DNA from: Clostridia bacterium
GTDB lineage: Bacteria; Bacillota; Clostridia; Monoglobales; Monoglobaceae
DNA length: 42,892 nt
Assembly (NCBI GenBank): GCA_017546165.1
Contig: JAFYXL010000032.1
Span: forward strand, 1-42,892
Direction of reading: 5' to 3'
Position numbers and translations under genes: made by a program. This document shows positions 16,802 through 25,621 of this stretch, in pieces. The notes beneath the pieces were generated by a model. It made no database searches. It was not told where the DNA came from and saw only the letters and a list, made by a program, of their open reading frames with translations. Position 1 is the stretch's first letter. Each line of letters begins with the position of its first letter.

Positions 16802-18091
16802 TTATTTTGTTTTTGTAGGCTTTACAAAAATTACACTAAGAAGAAGTGAAACAATGTAAAGAGCAACAGTTACATAAAGTACATTTTGGTATCCTACTGT
16901 TGCATTTGCTGAGCTGTTAACAATCCAGGAGGCAAGCTGGTTGCCTGTAAGACCGGCAAAACCCCAGGCTGACAATGTGATGCCGTGAATTGCACTGATG
17001 TTGCTCATACCATAATGGTCGGAAAGCAATGTAGGAACGTTTGAAAAACCGCCGCCATAACCTGCATTTACAATCATAATGAGGACTATTACAAGGCCTG
17101 TAAGGAGAATGTTGCCTGCACCGTTTTCAATACCGCGTGTAAATATTACAAGTGCTGTAAATACAATTGAAAGTATAAAAATCAATTTATATATAGTGTT
17201 TCTGTCCTTCATCTTGTCTGCCCAGGCAGAAAAACCTAAACGACCACCGGCATTGAAGATTGCTGAAATTGTAGAAATAATACCTACGGATGCTGCAAGT
17301 CCCAGACACTTGATGATAGCCTTTTCTTGTGAAATAAGAGCAAGACCGCAAGTGATGTTGAGGTAAAACATAAGCCATATTGCAATGTAGTTCATAATAG
17401 GTTTTGTTTTGATAACAGACACAATGCTGTTTGTCTTTTCACCGCTTTGTGGCTCATGCCAAGTATCAGGCTTTTTAAGGAGCAAATGGCCCACAAACAT
17501 CATTACAAAGTAAACGCAAGCCAAAATCAAAAACATTTTGTAGATGCCGCCATCACCAAGGCCTTCAAGCATCCACTGCATAATAGGACTTGCAATTGCC
17601 TTGGCTGCACCAAACCCTGCAACAGCAAGACCGGTAGCAAGGCCCTTTTGGTCATTAAACCAAAGCATCAGGGTTTTTACCGGTGAGAGGTAACCTGTAC
17701 CAAGACCAATACCCATAATAAGACCATAACAAATATAAATACCAATCAGTGCAACTATGCTGCCATTATGTAATCCGCCATAGTAAATGAAGGCACCTGT
17801 GCCTGCCATACCAAGAGCAAAGCAAATGCTTGCGATAAGTGAGGATTTGTGAATGTCTTTTTCAACTACGTTACCTAAAAATGCGGCAGATATTCCCAAA
17901 AAGAATATTGCAAAGCTGAATGCCCATTCTGTTGCGCCTTTTGAAAAACCGATATAATCTGCAATTTCCTGACTGAAGATTGACCAACAATAGACAGTAC
18001 CGATACTGCAATGGAGCAGTAGTGCAGGGATAGCCGCCCTGAACCATCTGTTGTTACGCCAACCGCAGCTTACTTTTTCCTTAGCTTCCAC
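16802..18091 (-). CDS. MFS transporter, oxalate/formate antiporter (OFA) family-like
   Basis: 429 residues from a GTG start at 18091, with about 12 membrane segments. WRAAIPALLLHCSIGTVYCWSIF-like opening and GYLSPVKTLMLWFNDQKGLATGLAVAGFG are characteristic of OFA-type major facilitators, which exchange small carboxylates; the substrate here is unknown. The GTG start is preferred because AGAGGAAG lies about 12 bases upstream. A longer frame reaching 18184 would begin at the TTG of the -35 box and cannot be translated from this promoter. The hydrophobic domain begins about 18 residues after the GTG. Transcribed on its own. Confidence 0.85.
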   Translation of the reverse strand: MEAKEKVSCGWRNNRWFRAAIPALLLHCSIGTVYCWSIFSQEIADYIGFSKGATEWAFSFAIFFLGISAAFLGNVVEKDIHKSSLIASICFALGMAGTGAFIYYGGLHNGSIVALIGIYICYGLIMGIGLGTGYLSPVKTLMLWFNDQKGLATGLAVAGFGAAKAIASPIMQWMLEGLGDGGIYKMFLILACVYFVMMFVGHLLLKKPDTWHEPQSGEKTNSIVSVIKTKPIMNYIAIWLMFYLNITCGLALISQEKAIIKCLGLAASVGIISTISAIFNAGGRLGFSAWADKMKDRNTIYKLIFILSIVFTALVIFTRGIENGAGNILLTGLVIVLIMIVNAGYGGGFSNVPTLLSDHYGMSNISAIHGITLSAWGFAGLTGNQLASWIVNSSANATVGYQNVLYVTVALYIVSLLLSVIFVKPTKTK

Positions 18092-18155
18092 GATTAAATA
18101 ACACTTCCTCTTTGAAAATTTGTTTATTGATATATTGTTTTGCAACAACCTTTTA

Positions 18156-18184
18156 ATTCTAGCACAAATATTTGGTAAAATCAA
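18156..18184 (-). promoter_or_regulatory. Promoter of the OFA-type MFS gene
   Basis: Minus strand TTGATT (18184-18179), 17-base spacer, TAGAAT (18161-18156). Confidence 0.78.
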
Positions 18185-18210
18185 GACAAAAATAAAATAA
18201 TTTTTCAGTC

Positions 18211-18242
18211 AAATAACCGTGGCATTGCCACGGTTATTTTTG
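18211..18242 (-). terminator. Terminator of the MarR/acyl-CoA synthetase operon
   Basis: AAATAACCGTGGCA with its complement, T-run on the minus strand directly after the stop at 18243. Confidence 0.88.
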
Positions 18243-19913
18243 TTAAGCTTCAATTTTATTTCTTTTAATTTTGTTAGATGTAGTTTTAACAAATTCTTCC
18301 TGACGGAGCTTTATTTTTGCCACTTGTTTGTAAATTGGCAATGGCTTACATACCATATCAACATCCTTGCGCAAAATTTCCTCAAGGTTTGGAAGTGATG
18401 CTTCTTCGGAGTTTGGGTCAACATAAATGTGAGCACACAGACCAACCTCGCTGCCGTCTTCGTCTTTTATAGAGGTAACTGCAGTTTCGGCTACATATGG
18501 TATTGACTGAATATATTTTTCAATTTCTTCAGGGAATACATTCTTACCGTTCTTAAGAACAATAAGATTTTTTGCACGGCCTGTAACGTGGATTCTGCCC
18601 TGATTGTCAATGAAACCCAAATCTTCTGTATTGAACCAACCATCAACAATAACACGATTGGTTTCTTCTTGGTTTTTATAGTAGCCAAGCATTACATGAG
18701 GACCTTTTACACAAATCTCACCAATGCCATTTTGGTCAGGATTTTGTATTTTAACAGATGTGTTGGGAATAGGAACACCCGCAGTATCACAAGCCTCGTA
18801 GTGCTCACGGGTTATGCTGATAAGAGGCGAACACTCAGATATGCCATAGCCATTAACAACATCAATTCCGATTGCATCAAAAAAGTCTGCAATTTCAGGT
18901 CTTATGGGAGCGCCACCACTGATAAGTTTTTTAAGTTCACCGCCAAATGGTTCTAAAATCATACCGAACATTTTGCGTCTTACGTCAATTCCACATTTGC
19001 GAAGTCCGTTGCTGAGTGAAATCATCGCTTTGATAAGAGGCTTTTTGTCACCTATCTTCTTCCATATTTGTTTATAAAATGCCTCCATAAATGCGGGAAC
19101 AAGATATGCACTCTGCGGTTTGTATGCGGCAAAGTTTTTAAGTATGTTTTTTACATTGTCATTGATGCCGATAGTAACGTGACAAAAAATTTCTGCCAAA
19201 ATTCCGGCTGCCTCATATACGTGGTTGTAAGGAAGAATTGAGATTGCACTGTCATAAAGACGGGTGAGTTTGAGACCATTATAAACATCCTTCAAAATAC
19301 TGTTTTCAGACAGCATAACACCTTTTGCCATACCTGTTGTGCCGGATGTGTAAACCAAAACACGCAAAGCATCACGGTCACGGTCACATTTTTCGTATTC
19401 CACATAGCCACTGTCTTTCAACTCTTTGCCGCGTGCAATTAAATCATCAAATGAATCATACTCTTCACAGGCAACATCATCAATACAGATGAACTTTTTT
19501 ACACCGCCGATTTTATCCTTAATACCAAAGATTGTATCTTTGAATTTTTTTGTAAAAAAGATAACTTCTGCATCGCTGTGATTAAGAACTGTTGCAACGT
19601 CTTCGGCAGGAAGAAGTCTGTCAATGGGAACAAAAACACCATTTGAGTGAAGCATTGTGAAGAACACAACAACCCAGCGATAACAGTTGTCGCCAATGCA
19701 GGCAACGTGCTTATTTAAAAAACCCATTTCTGAAATAGCATTTCCTAGGCATATTGTATCGTTGTAAAATTCGGTGTATTTGACACTATGAATTTTTCCC
19801 TTTTCACGATACAAAAAGGCGGGTTTGTCACCTTTTTCAAAAATATTATGTCTTACAGCCTGACGGAAGCTTGAAACTTCCGGTACTTCATAACCTTTAA
19901 ATTTTTTTTTCAT
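18243..19913 (-). CDS. AMP-dependent (long-chain) fatty acid CoA ligase
   Basis: 556 residues of the ANL superfamily, which adenylates a carboxylic acid with ATP and then forms a thioester. Motifs in order: VYTSGTTGMAKGV (phosphate loop), NGYGISECSP, WFNTEDLGF and the hinge GRAKNLIVLKNGKNVFPEEIE with the late catalytic Lys region near the C-terminus (TTSNKIKR). It follows a MarR-family regulator by 11 bases, so the two form an operon. The context suggests uptake or activation of fatty acids under acyl-responsive control. A role in activating an acyl carrier protein instead of CoA is possible; no carrier protein gene is adjacent. Confidence 0.9.
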   Translation of the reverse strand: MKKKFKGYEVPEVSSFRQAVRHNIFEKGDKPAFLYREKGKIHSVKYTEFYNDTICLGNAISEMGFLNKHVACIGDNCYRWVVVFFTMLHSNGVFVPIDRLLPAEDVATVLNHSDAEVIFFTKKFKDTIFGIKDKIGGVKKFICIDDVACEEYDSFDDLIARGKELKDSGYVEYEKCDRDRDALRVLVYTSGTTGMAKGVMLSENSILKDVYNGLKLTRLYDSAISILPYNHVYEAAGILAEIFCHVTIGINDNVKNILKNFAAYKPQSAYLVPAFMEAFYKQIWKKIGDKKPLIKAMISLSNGLRKCGIDVRRKMFGMILEPFGGELKKLISGGAPIRPEIADFFDAIGIDVVNGYGISECSPLISITREHYEACDTAGVPIPNTSVKIQNPDQNGIGEICVKGPHVMLGYYKNQEETNRVIVDGWFNTEDLGFIDNQGRIHVTGRAKNLIVLKNGKNVFPEEIEKYIQSIPYVAETAVTSIKDEDGSEVGLCAHIYVDPNSEEASLPNLEEILRKDVDMVCKPLPIYKQVAKIKLRQEEFVKTTSNKIKRNKIEA

Positions 19914-19924
19914 TTTATTTCCCT

Positions 19925-20389
19925 CTATTTTCTTGAAATTTTGTTGTTATTAAAAAACTTGTTTAAGTTGCTTAGAATTTTTATTACTGTATTTATGTCA
20001 TCTTCGGCAACGTCAACGGTGATTGTTTCAATCATTTGTTTGTGAAATTGCTCGTGAAGAGCATTGACCTCATGGGCACGATGTGTAGGAACTATTTTTA
20101 CAACCCGGCGGTCATTTGCTGAAGTTTCTCGTTCGAGAAAGCCTTTCTTAACCAGGCAATTTACAGCGGTTGTAAGCGAACCGGGTGTAATAGCAAGGTA
20201 TTTTGCAATTTCTGACATACGATTGTTGCCACTTTCAAGAAGCGAATATACTGCTTCAATTACGTGGAGTTCACGCAAAGTTATTTCAGAAATTCCCATA
20301 TCCTTGAAACTTTGTTCTTCCCAGGACAATATCTGGTTAAATACACGCACAAAGAGGTAATTAAGCTTGTATTTTTTATCATCCGACAA
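19925..20389 (-). CDS. MarR-family transcriptional regulator (FabT-like context)
   Basis: 154 residues from a TTG start at 20389. The winged helix is at about 35-100: MSEIAKYLAITPGSLTTAVNCLVKKGFLERE, then NDRRVVKI for the wing. A GTG at 20398 is too close to the AGGAGG to be used; the TTG is eight bases from it. The next gene is an acyl-CoA ligase, and the promoter carries two direct repeats TTTTAAC[A/T]TCAAA, so I infer autoregulation and control of fatty-acid metabolism, as with FabT. Confidence 0.88.
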   Translation of the reverse strand: MSDDKKYKLNYLFVRVFNQILSWEEQSFKDMGISEITLRELHVIEAVYSLLESGNNRMSEIAKYLAITPGSLTTAVNCLVKKGFLERETSANDRRVVKIVPTHRAHEVNALHEQFHKQMIETITVDVAEDDINTVIKILSNLNKFFNNNKISRK

Positions 20390-20410
20390 AGAATACACCT
20401 CCTAAAATAT

Positions 20411-20454
20411 TTTTAACTTCAAACTATTTTAACATCAAAATATATTTTTGTCAA
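20411..20454 (-). promoter_or_regulatory. Promoter of the marR-type operon with tandem operator repeats
   Basis: Minus strand TTGACA (20454-20449), 17-base spacer, TAAAAT (20431-20426). Plus-strand words TTTTAACTTCAAA (20411-20423) and TTTTAACATCAAA (20427-20439) are direct repeats 16 bases apart that cover the -10 region. Confidence 0.8.
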
Positions 20455-20472
20455 TAGTATTGGAAGATTTTG

Positions 20473-20501
20473 TTGACACAGGTATTTATTTTAAATATAA
20501 T
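20473..20501 (+). promoter_or_regulatory. Promoter of the PflA-like radical SAM gene
   Basis: TTGACA (20473-20478), 17-base spacer, TATAAT (20496-20501), divergent from the marR promoter. A partial match to the operator word lies just downstream (TTTAGGTATCAAA, 20501-20513). Confidence 0.88.
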
Positions 20502-20565
20502 TTAGGTATCAAATGATTATTAGTTTTGCCCTGAAGAGGTTAGAGGGTAGAGGAGGGATTCTGGC

Positions 20566-21462
20566 ATGGATATATTAGCAAGATGTAATTTGTGCCCAAG
20601 GGGTTGCCTGGTTGACCGCCAATTGAAAACTGGTTTTTGCAAAGCCCCAAAGAATCCCAAAGTCGCAAGGGCTGCCCTTCATTATTGGGAGGAGCCCTGT
20701 ATAAGCGGAAACAGAGGAAGTGGCACTGTTTTTTTCAGTGGATGTAATCTAAAATGTGTTTATTGTCAGAATTATGATATTAGCGAAAAAGGGTTTGGCA
20801 AGGAAATAACCGTCAGTCGGTTGTCGGAGATTTTTCTTGAATTACAGCAAAAAGGGGCACACAACATCAATCTGGTGTCTCCAACGCCTTATGTCCCGCA
20901 AATAATTGAAGCCGTTGACATGGTCAGGGGAGAAATAAAAATACCTTTTGTGTATAATACAGGTGGATATGAGAGCCTGAAAACGCTGGATATGATGAAA
21001 GACTATATTGATATATTTTTGACAGATATAAAGTATAAGGAAGGCAAGTTGGCAGCCAAGTACAGCCACGCTGAAGATTACTTTGAAGTTGCCCTGTCTG
21101 CTGCGCAAAAGATGATAGATATGAAAGGCCTGCCCCGGTTTGATAAGGATGGGATTATGAAATCCGGAGTTATTGTCCGGCATCTCGTTTTGCCTGGATA
21201 TAGGAAAGACTCCATTGATGTTTTAAATGCTATTTCCCAAAAGCTTCCTGAGGGTGGCTTTTTGATTAGTCTTATGAGCCAATACACGCCCGACCCACAA
21301 CTCCTTAAAAATTATCCCAAGCTTTGCCGCAAAGTTACTACGTTTGAATATAAATCGGTGGTGGATGAGGCAATCAGGTTGGAGATTACAAAGGGGTATA
21401 TGCAGCAAAAATCAAGCGCAGAACAAAAATATACTCCGCCCTTTGATTTGAGCGGAGTATAG
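20566..21462 (+). CDS. Radical SAM protein, PflA-like (COG1313/PflX group)
   Basis: 298 residues. An N-terminal Cys cluster (CNLCPRGC at 7-14, then GFCKAP) precedes the radical SAM motif GCNLKCVYCQNYDIS. Conserved NLVSPTPYVPQI and the IFLTDIKY strand fit the group annotated as pyruvate-formate-lyase-activating-like, whose real substrate is not established. No glycyl-radical enzyme gene is adjacent. Start by ATG with AGAGGAGGG seven bases upstream. Its last ten codons overlap the hairpin that terminates the opposite gene; stop codons of the two genes are three bases apart. Confidence 0.88.
   Translation: MDILARCNLCPRGCLVDRQLKTGFCKAPKNPKVARAALHYWEEPCISGNRGSGTVFFSGCNLKCVYCQNYDISEKGFGKEITVSRLSEIFLELQQKGAHNINLVSPTPYVPQIIEAVDMVRGEIKIPFVYNTGGYESLKTLDMMKDYIDIFLTDIKYKEGKLAAKYSHAEDYFEVALSAAQKMIDMKGLPRFDKDGIMKSGVIVRHLVLPGYRKDSIDVLNAISQKLPEGGFLISLMSQYTPDPQLLKNYPKLCRKVTTFEYKSVVDEAIRLEITKGYMQQKSSAEQKYTPPFDLSGV
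21424..21461 (-). terminator. Terminator of the Ca-ATPase gene inside the opposing CDS
   Basis: TATACTCCGC (21430-21439) pairs with GCGGAGTATA (21452-21461); read on the minus strand it is followed by ATTTTTG. It sits within the 3' end of the radical SAM gene and starts five bases after the minus-strand stop. Confidence 0.8.
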
Positions 21463-21465
21463 AAT

Positions 21466-24102
21466 TCATTTATTGCGTATTATTAATTTTCTAAAGATAT
21501 CCACAGGGATAATAAGAAGAGCCATTGAAATCACCAAAGACCATTCCTTTGGGTCAAGACCTGAGGTGCCTAAAACTGCACCGCCGAAGTATGTCATCAA
21601 GACCTGCACAATACAGATAAGGAGAATTATAAAAATAAATGGTTTGTTAAGAGAAATATGCTCTGTTAAATCAATCTCCTCTGTGCGCGCGTTAAAGGCA
21701 TTGAATATGCAGGAGAATACAAAGTAACTAAAGTAGCCTGTGTAAAAAACGGCATCATTTGCGGATGCGCGGAAGGCATAGTACATATCCTGTGATATAA
21801 ACATAAACAGGCTTACGGCGGAAATAAAAAGTCCTCCAACAGCAATAGCGCTCCACATTTTTTTGTCAATAATGTTTTCATCACGTCGTTTTGGTTTTTC
21901 AAGCATATATCGACCCAGTGCAGCCTCGCCGCCAAAAGCAATTGCGGCAAGGGTGTCCATAACAAGGTTTATCCAAAGCATCTGAGTAATGCCTAAAGGC
22001 TTGTCAATACCGACGATTGGCCCAAGGATTGATACCGACACAGCTGCAATATTTATTGTCATCTGAAAAGTAATGAATTTTTTGATACTTTTGTAGATTG
22101 TCCGTCCGTATAGGACGGCTTTTTTTATTGATGAAAAATTGTCATCAAGAATTACAATATCACCTGATTCTTTGGCAATATCCGTACCACTGCCCATAGC
22201 AAAGCCAACGTCTGACAGCTTTAATGCAGACAAATCATTAACGCCGTCCCCTGTCATTCCTGCCACCATTCCTTCGCTTTGTGCAATACGAACCAAACGA
22301 CTTTTGTCGCTTGGAAGAGCCCTTGCCACAACCCTTAAATCTTTGATTATTTTTGCAAGGGCATCATCGGACATATCCCTTAATTCATCGGAGGTCAGTA
22401 TAATATCGGATGAACTTTCTAAGATTCCCGCCTCTTTTGCAATGGCGGCGGCGGTTTCTTTTTTGTCGCCTGTTATCATTACAGTTTGTATTCCGGCACG
22501 CTTCATTTCTGCGACAGAGGTGCGGACATCAGGACGCAAATCATCTCGAATTCCCACTAGTCCCAGAAGGGTCATATTTTGGGGAATTTGACCATCATTA
22601 AAAGTGTTGCTTGTGGCGATTGCCAAAACTCGTATAGCCCTGTTTGCCATACCCTCGATGGCTTGATTTAATTGATGAATGTTGATTGGCTGTATTACTT
22701 TGCCTTGGTTGTTATAATAAGAAGTACAATTTTTAAGGATTTTTTCAGGGGCACCTTTTATAAGAACACCGCTAAAGTCCCCACAAACTTGAGCTTGTGA
22801 AAATTTTAAATCACTTGAAAATAGGTTCTCACGCAAAACGGTCAGGGACATATTTTTACCTTTAAAGGGTTTTACAAAATCCATAAGTGCTTTTTCAGTG
22901 GCATTTCCGCCCAGAATTTTGTCACCTGAGTATTTAGACGAGGAATTTCCGATTACTGATATGTAGAGAAGCTCTTTTAGCGGGTCACTTAAATCTCTGA
23001 AACTTTGCGCCTCGTTTCCGCCGCCGCCGATAAAGCTGATAGCCTTAAGTTTTCCACAGGTTATAGTTCCTGTCTTGTCCGAAAAAAGAATATTTATACT
23101 TCCTGCGGTTTCGATGCCTATCAGTTTTCGGACGAGAACATTATTTCTCATCATTTTTTTCATATTAAGGGAACACACAATAGCAATCATAAGAGGCAAA
23201 CCTTCAGGAACGGCAACTACAATTACAGTAATTCCCACAATGACAGAGCTGATAAGGTCAGAAATTAAGCTCATTGTATCTGCAAAATATGTACCCAACA
23301 GACTTAAATCACCGCCAAGCTTATCGCTTATTCGCTCCACCATACATAAGATGGTAACTATAACGGAACCGCCGTATCCAAAGTAGCTGATTTTTTTTGC
23401 CAGATTCGAGAGCTTTACCTGAAGAGGGCTTTTGCGGTCCTGCGTTTGAGTTTCACGGTTTAGTCTGCCATAGACGGTTTTGTCGCCCACTTGGGTTACC
23501 CTCATTATACACTGGCCAAAGCAGACAACCGTGCCACGGAATAAGCTTTCAAAGTCCCAAAAATCAAGCTCTGTTGATTTTAGAGAATAAGTAGAGACGG
23601 CATTTATAGCATACTTTTTCACCTCTTTGCTTTCACCGTTAAGGGCAGACTGGTCAACCGAGATTTTGCCACGATAAATTTCACCGTCAGCAGGCACCAG
23701 ATCCCCTGCTTCCAAAAGTACATAGTCACCTAAAACAAGTTCGTCACCTGAAATTTCCTGCAAAATTCCGTCACGATAGACCTTGCAACGTATCTTTGAC
23801 GCTTCCACCTGGATTTTTTGAAAAGTTTCTTCGTTTTTATATTCTGAAACCGTGCCTACAAGAGTAGAAATCAAAACTGATAAGAATATACCAAAGCACT
23901 CAAACCAGTCCACTTTGCCGAAAAAAGTGAAGAAAACATTTATACCCAAGGCTATAAGCAGAATTACAATAATGGGGTCATTGAACTTTTCCATATATTT
24001 TGTCCAAAAACCGGGAGGCTCCTTTTGTGACAGAGCATTGTTTCCGTATTTCTGTCTGGAAATTTTGACTTCATCTCTACTAAGACCTTTTATACTTTCC
24101 AT
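21466..24102 (-). CDS. Calcium-type P-type ATPase (P2 family, PMCA-like)
   Basis: 878 residues. Order of domains: N-terminal cation-ATPase segment, M1-M2 (about 43-88), actuator domain with the TGE-like NGES (155-158), M3-M4 with VPEGLPLM (298-305), phosphorylation site DKTGT (342-346), nucleotide domain with KGAPE, hinge TGDGVND and a C-terminal bundle of six membrane segments with NLVMDTLAAIAFG. PEGLP in M4 and the C-terminal layout point to Ca2+ export. Start has CAGGAGG nine bases upstream. Monocistronic; no clear promoter seen in the 117-base gap, only possible AT-rich -10 boxes. Confidence 0.92.
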   Translation of the reverse strand: MESIKGLSRDEVKISRQKYGNNALSQKEPPGFWTKYMEKFNDPIIVILLIALGINVFFTFFGKVDWFECFGIFLSVLISTLVGTVSEYKNEETFQKIQVEASKIRCKVYRDGILQEISGDELVLGDYVLLEAGDLVPADGEIYRGKISVDQSALNGESKEVKKYAINAVSTYSLKSTELDFWDFESLFRGTVVCFGQCIMRVTQVGDKTVYGRLNRETQTQDRKSPLQVKLSNLAKKISYFGYGGSVIVTILCMVERISDKLGGDLSLLGTYFADTMSLISDLISSVIVGITVIVVAVPEGLPLMIAIVCSLNMKKMMRNNVLVRKLIGIETAGSINILFSDKTGTITCGKLKAISFIGGGGNEAQSFRDLSDPLKELLYISVIGNSSSKYSGDKILGGNATEKALMDFVKPFKGKNMSLTVLRENLFSSDLKFSQAQVCGDFSGVLIKGAPEKILKNCTSYYNNQGKVIQPINIHQLNQAIEGMANRAIRVLAIATSNTFNDGQIPQNMTLLGLVGIRDDLRPDVRTSVAEMKRAGIQTVMITGDKKETAAAIAKEAGILESSSDIILTSDELRDMSDDALAKIIKDLRVVARALPSDKSRLVRIAQSEGMVAGMTGDGVNDLSALKLSDVGFAMGSGTDIAKESGDIVILDDNFSSIKKAVLYGRTIYKSIKKFITFQMTINIAAVSVSILGPIVGIDKPLGITQMLWINLVMDTLAAIAFGGEAALGRYMLEKPKRRDENIIDKKMWSAIAVGGLFISAVSLFMFISQDMYYAFRASANDAVFYTGYFSYFVFSCIFNAFNARTEEIDLTEHISLNKPFIFIILLICIVQVLMTYFGGAVLGTSGLDPKEWSLVISMALLIIPVDIFRKLIIRNK

Positions 24103-24177
24103 AGACTGTTCCTCCTGGGTTCCTCAAATGATTTTATCTTTAAACCATACTTATGCGGACAAACAGTGGTTTATTAC

Positions 24178-24215
24178 AAAAGATGGGGCCGCATATATAA
24201 TGCGGCCCTATCTTT
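24178..24215 (-). terminator. Terminator of the M16 peptidase gene
   Basis: GGGCCGCAT/ATGCGGCCC stem extended by AAAGAT/ATCTTT, four T after it on the minus strand; five bases from the stop at 24220. Confidence 0.88.
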
Positions 24216-24219
24216 TATT

Positions 24220-25482
24220 TTATATATCAAGTGCATCAATAATTTCATTTTCACTTGCCGAGACTTTACCGCAAAGTGCAATATTCAGCTTGTCCCGTAC
24301 AAAAATTCTGTCTATAATTTCTGCAACGGAGTCGCGGCTTACACCTTCAATCAAATTTATTGTTTCCTCCATATTGCGGATTTTATTTTCAAAAAGAATA
24401 CCTTTCCCAAAACTGCTCATACGTGCAGACATTCCCTCAAGGCCCATAATAACCGAGGCTTTAAACTGCTCCTTGGCGGTTTTTATTTCATCTTCTGACA
24501 GTTTTTGGGATTTCAAGAGTTTAACTTCATTTCCTATTATATTAAGTGCCTTACAGAGGCTTTCTGCATTTAATCCGGCATAGATAACCATAGAGCCGTT
24601 TTTGCGGTAAGTATTTGCATATGAGTAGATTGAGTAGGCAAGGCCTTGTTCTTCACGCACCTTTTGGAATAGCCTTGAACTCATATTGCCACCTAAAATT
24701 GCATTCACTACAAGCAGGTCATAAAAATGGTCATCGGATCGTGAAAGTCCCTCAAGACCAAGACAGATATGGCATTGTTCAATGTCTTTTTTTACAATAT
24801 CTATATTAGGTTTGATATCAATTTTTTTTTGATGATAAATATTTTTATATGCTTGTGGAATTGAGCCAAACCGCTTCTCAAGAGTATCAAGGACCTGTTG
24901 TTCATCAAAATTACCCACCACCGAAATAGCCATATTCTCTCCGCAGTAGAAGTTATCTTTATAATCAAGCATAACTTTTTTGTCAATCCCTGCAAGTGTC
25001 TTTTCACTGCCGGCAATGGGAAAACCCAGGGCATCGCCCTGCCACATAATATTACTTAGCAGATCGTGAATCAGGTCTTCGGGAGTGTCATCACACATAT
25101 TTATTTCTTCGCAGATTACACGACGTTCGGTTTCGATATTTTCCTCTGTAAAGGTGGAGTTTATAATCATATCAGACAGTATATCAAAAGCCATATCCAT
25201 ATGTTCTGTCAGTGTTTTGGCATAATAACAAGTGTACTCTTTTGAGGTTACCGCATTAAGCTGACCGCCAACACTGTCCATAGCCTCTGCAATTTCTTTT
25301 GCAGACCTTGAGGAGGTACCTTTAAAAAGCATATGCTCGATGTAATGTGAAACACCGTTGCTTTTAACAGTCTCCATGGCCGAACCTGCACCTATCCATA
25401 CCCCTACCGAAACTGATTTTACATAATTTATATATTCTGTCACAACGCGAATACCGTTGCTGAGTGTTGAAATTTTGTACAT
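24220..25482 (-). CDS. M16-family zinc peptidase (processing-peptidase-like)
   Basis: 420 residues. The inverted zinc motif HYIEH is at 46-50 (HxxEH), followed at about 80 residues by the third ligand region ETERRVICEEI; the second half carries the R/Y-type motif GLAYSIYS. Single-domain members of this size, such as B. subtilis YmxG/MlpA, form dimers and degrade or process peptides. Cytoplasmic, no signal peptide. Own promoter and terminator; in some relatives the gene follows polynucleotide phosphorylase, which is not here. Confidence 0.9.
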   Translation of the reverse strand: MYKISTLSNGIRVVTEYINYVKSVSVGVWIGAGSAMETVKSNGVSHYIEHMLFKGTSSRSAKEIAEAMDSVGGQLNAVTSKEYTCYYAKTLTEHMDMAFDILSDMIINSTFTEENIETERRVICEEINMCDDTPEDLIHDLLSNIMWQGDALGFPIAGSEKTLAGIDKKVMLDYKDNFYCGENMAISVVGNFDEQQVLDTLEKRFGSIPQAYKNIYHQKKIDIKPNIDIVKKDIEQCHICLGLEGLSRSDDHFYDLLVVNAILGGNMSSRLFQKVREEQGLAYSIYSYANTYRKNGSMVIYAGLNAESLCKALNIIGNEVKLLKSQKLSEDEIKTAKEQFKASVIMGLEGMSARMSSFGKGILFENKIRNMEETINLIEGVSRDSVAEIIDRIFVRDKLNIALCGKVSASENEIIDALDI

Positions 25483-25508
25483 TCGATTTCCTCCGTTCGT
25501 TATATGTA

Positions 25509-25537
25509 AGGATAACCTTTTCTGAGGGATTTGTCAA
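25509..25537 (-). promoter_or_regulatory. Promoter of the M16 peptidase gene
   Basis: Minus strand TTGACA (25537-25532), 17-base spacer, TATCCT (25514-25509). Confidence 0.8.
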
Positions 25538-25555
25538 CAGCTGACGGATTTTGTA

Positions 25556-25584
25556 TTGAAAATACCATTTTTATGTGATATACT
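25556..25584 (+). promoter_or_regulatory. Promoter of the DMT transporter gene
   Basis: TTGAAA (25556-25561), 17-base spacer, TATACT (25579-25584). Confidence 0.8.
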
Positions 25585-25621
25585 CTTAGATGTTAATTTT
25601 TTTGAAATGGTGGACTGTATA

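Noticed and set aside
18092..18184. N-terminal extension of the MFS transporter
   Set aside because: Its TTG start is the -35 box; the GTG at 18091 follows an RBS and suits the family length.
23852..24583. 243-codon plus-strand frame
   Set aside because: Antisense shadow of the Ca-ATPase and M16 genes and their terminator.
25556..25621. Upstream TTG start for the DMT transporter
   Set aside because: This TTG is the -35 hexamer of the promoter; ATG 25622 has the RBS.
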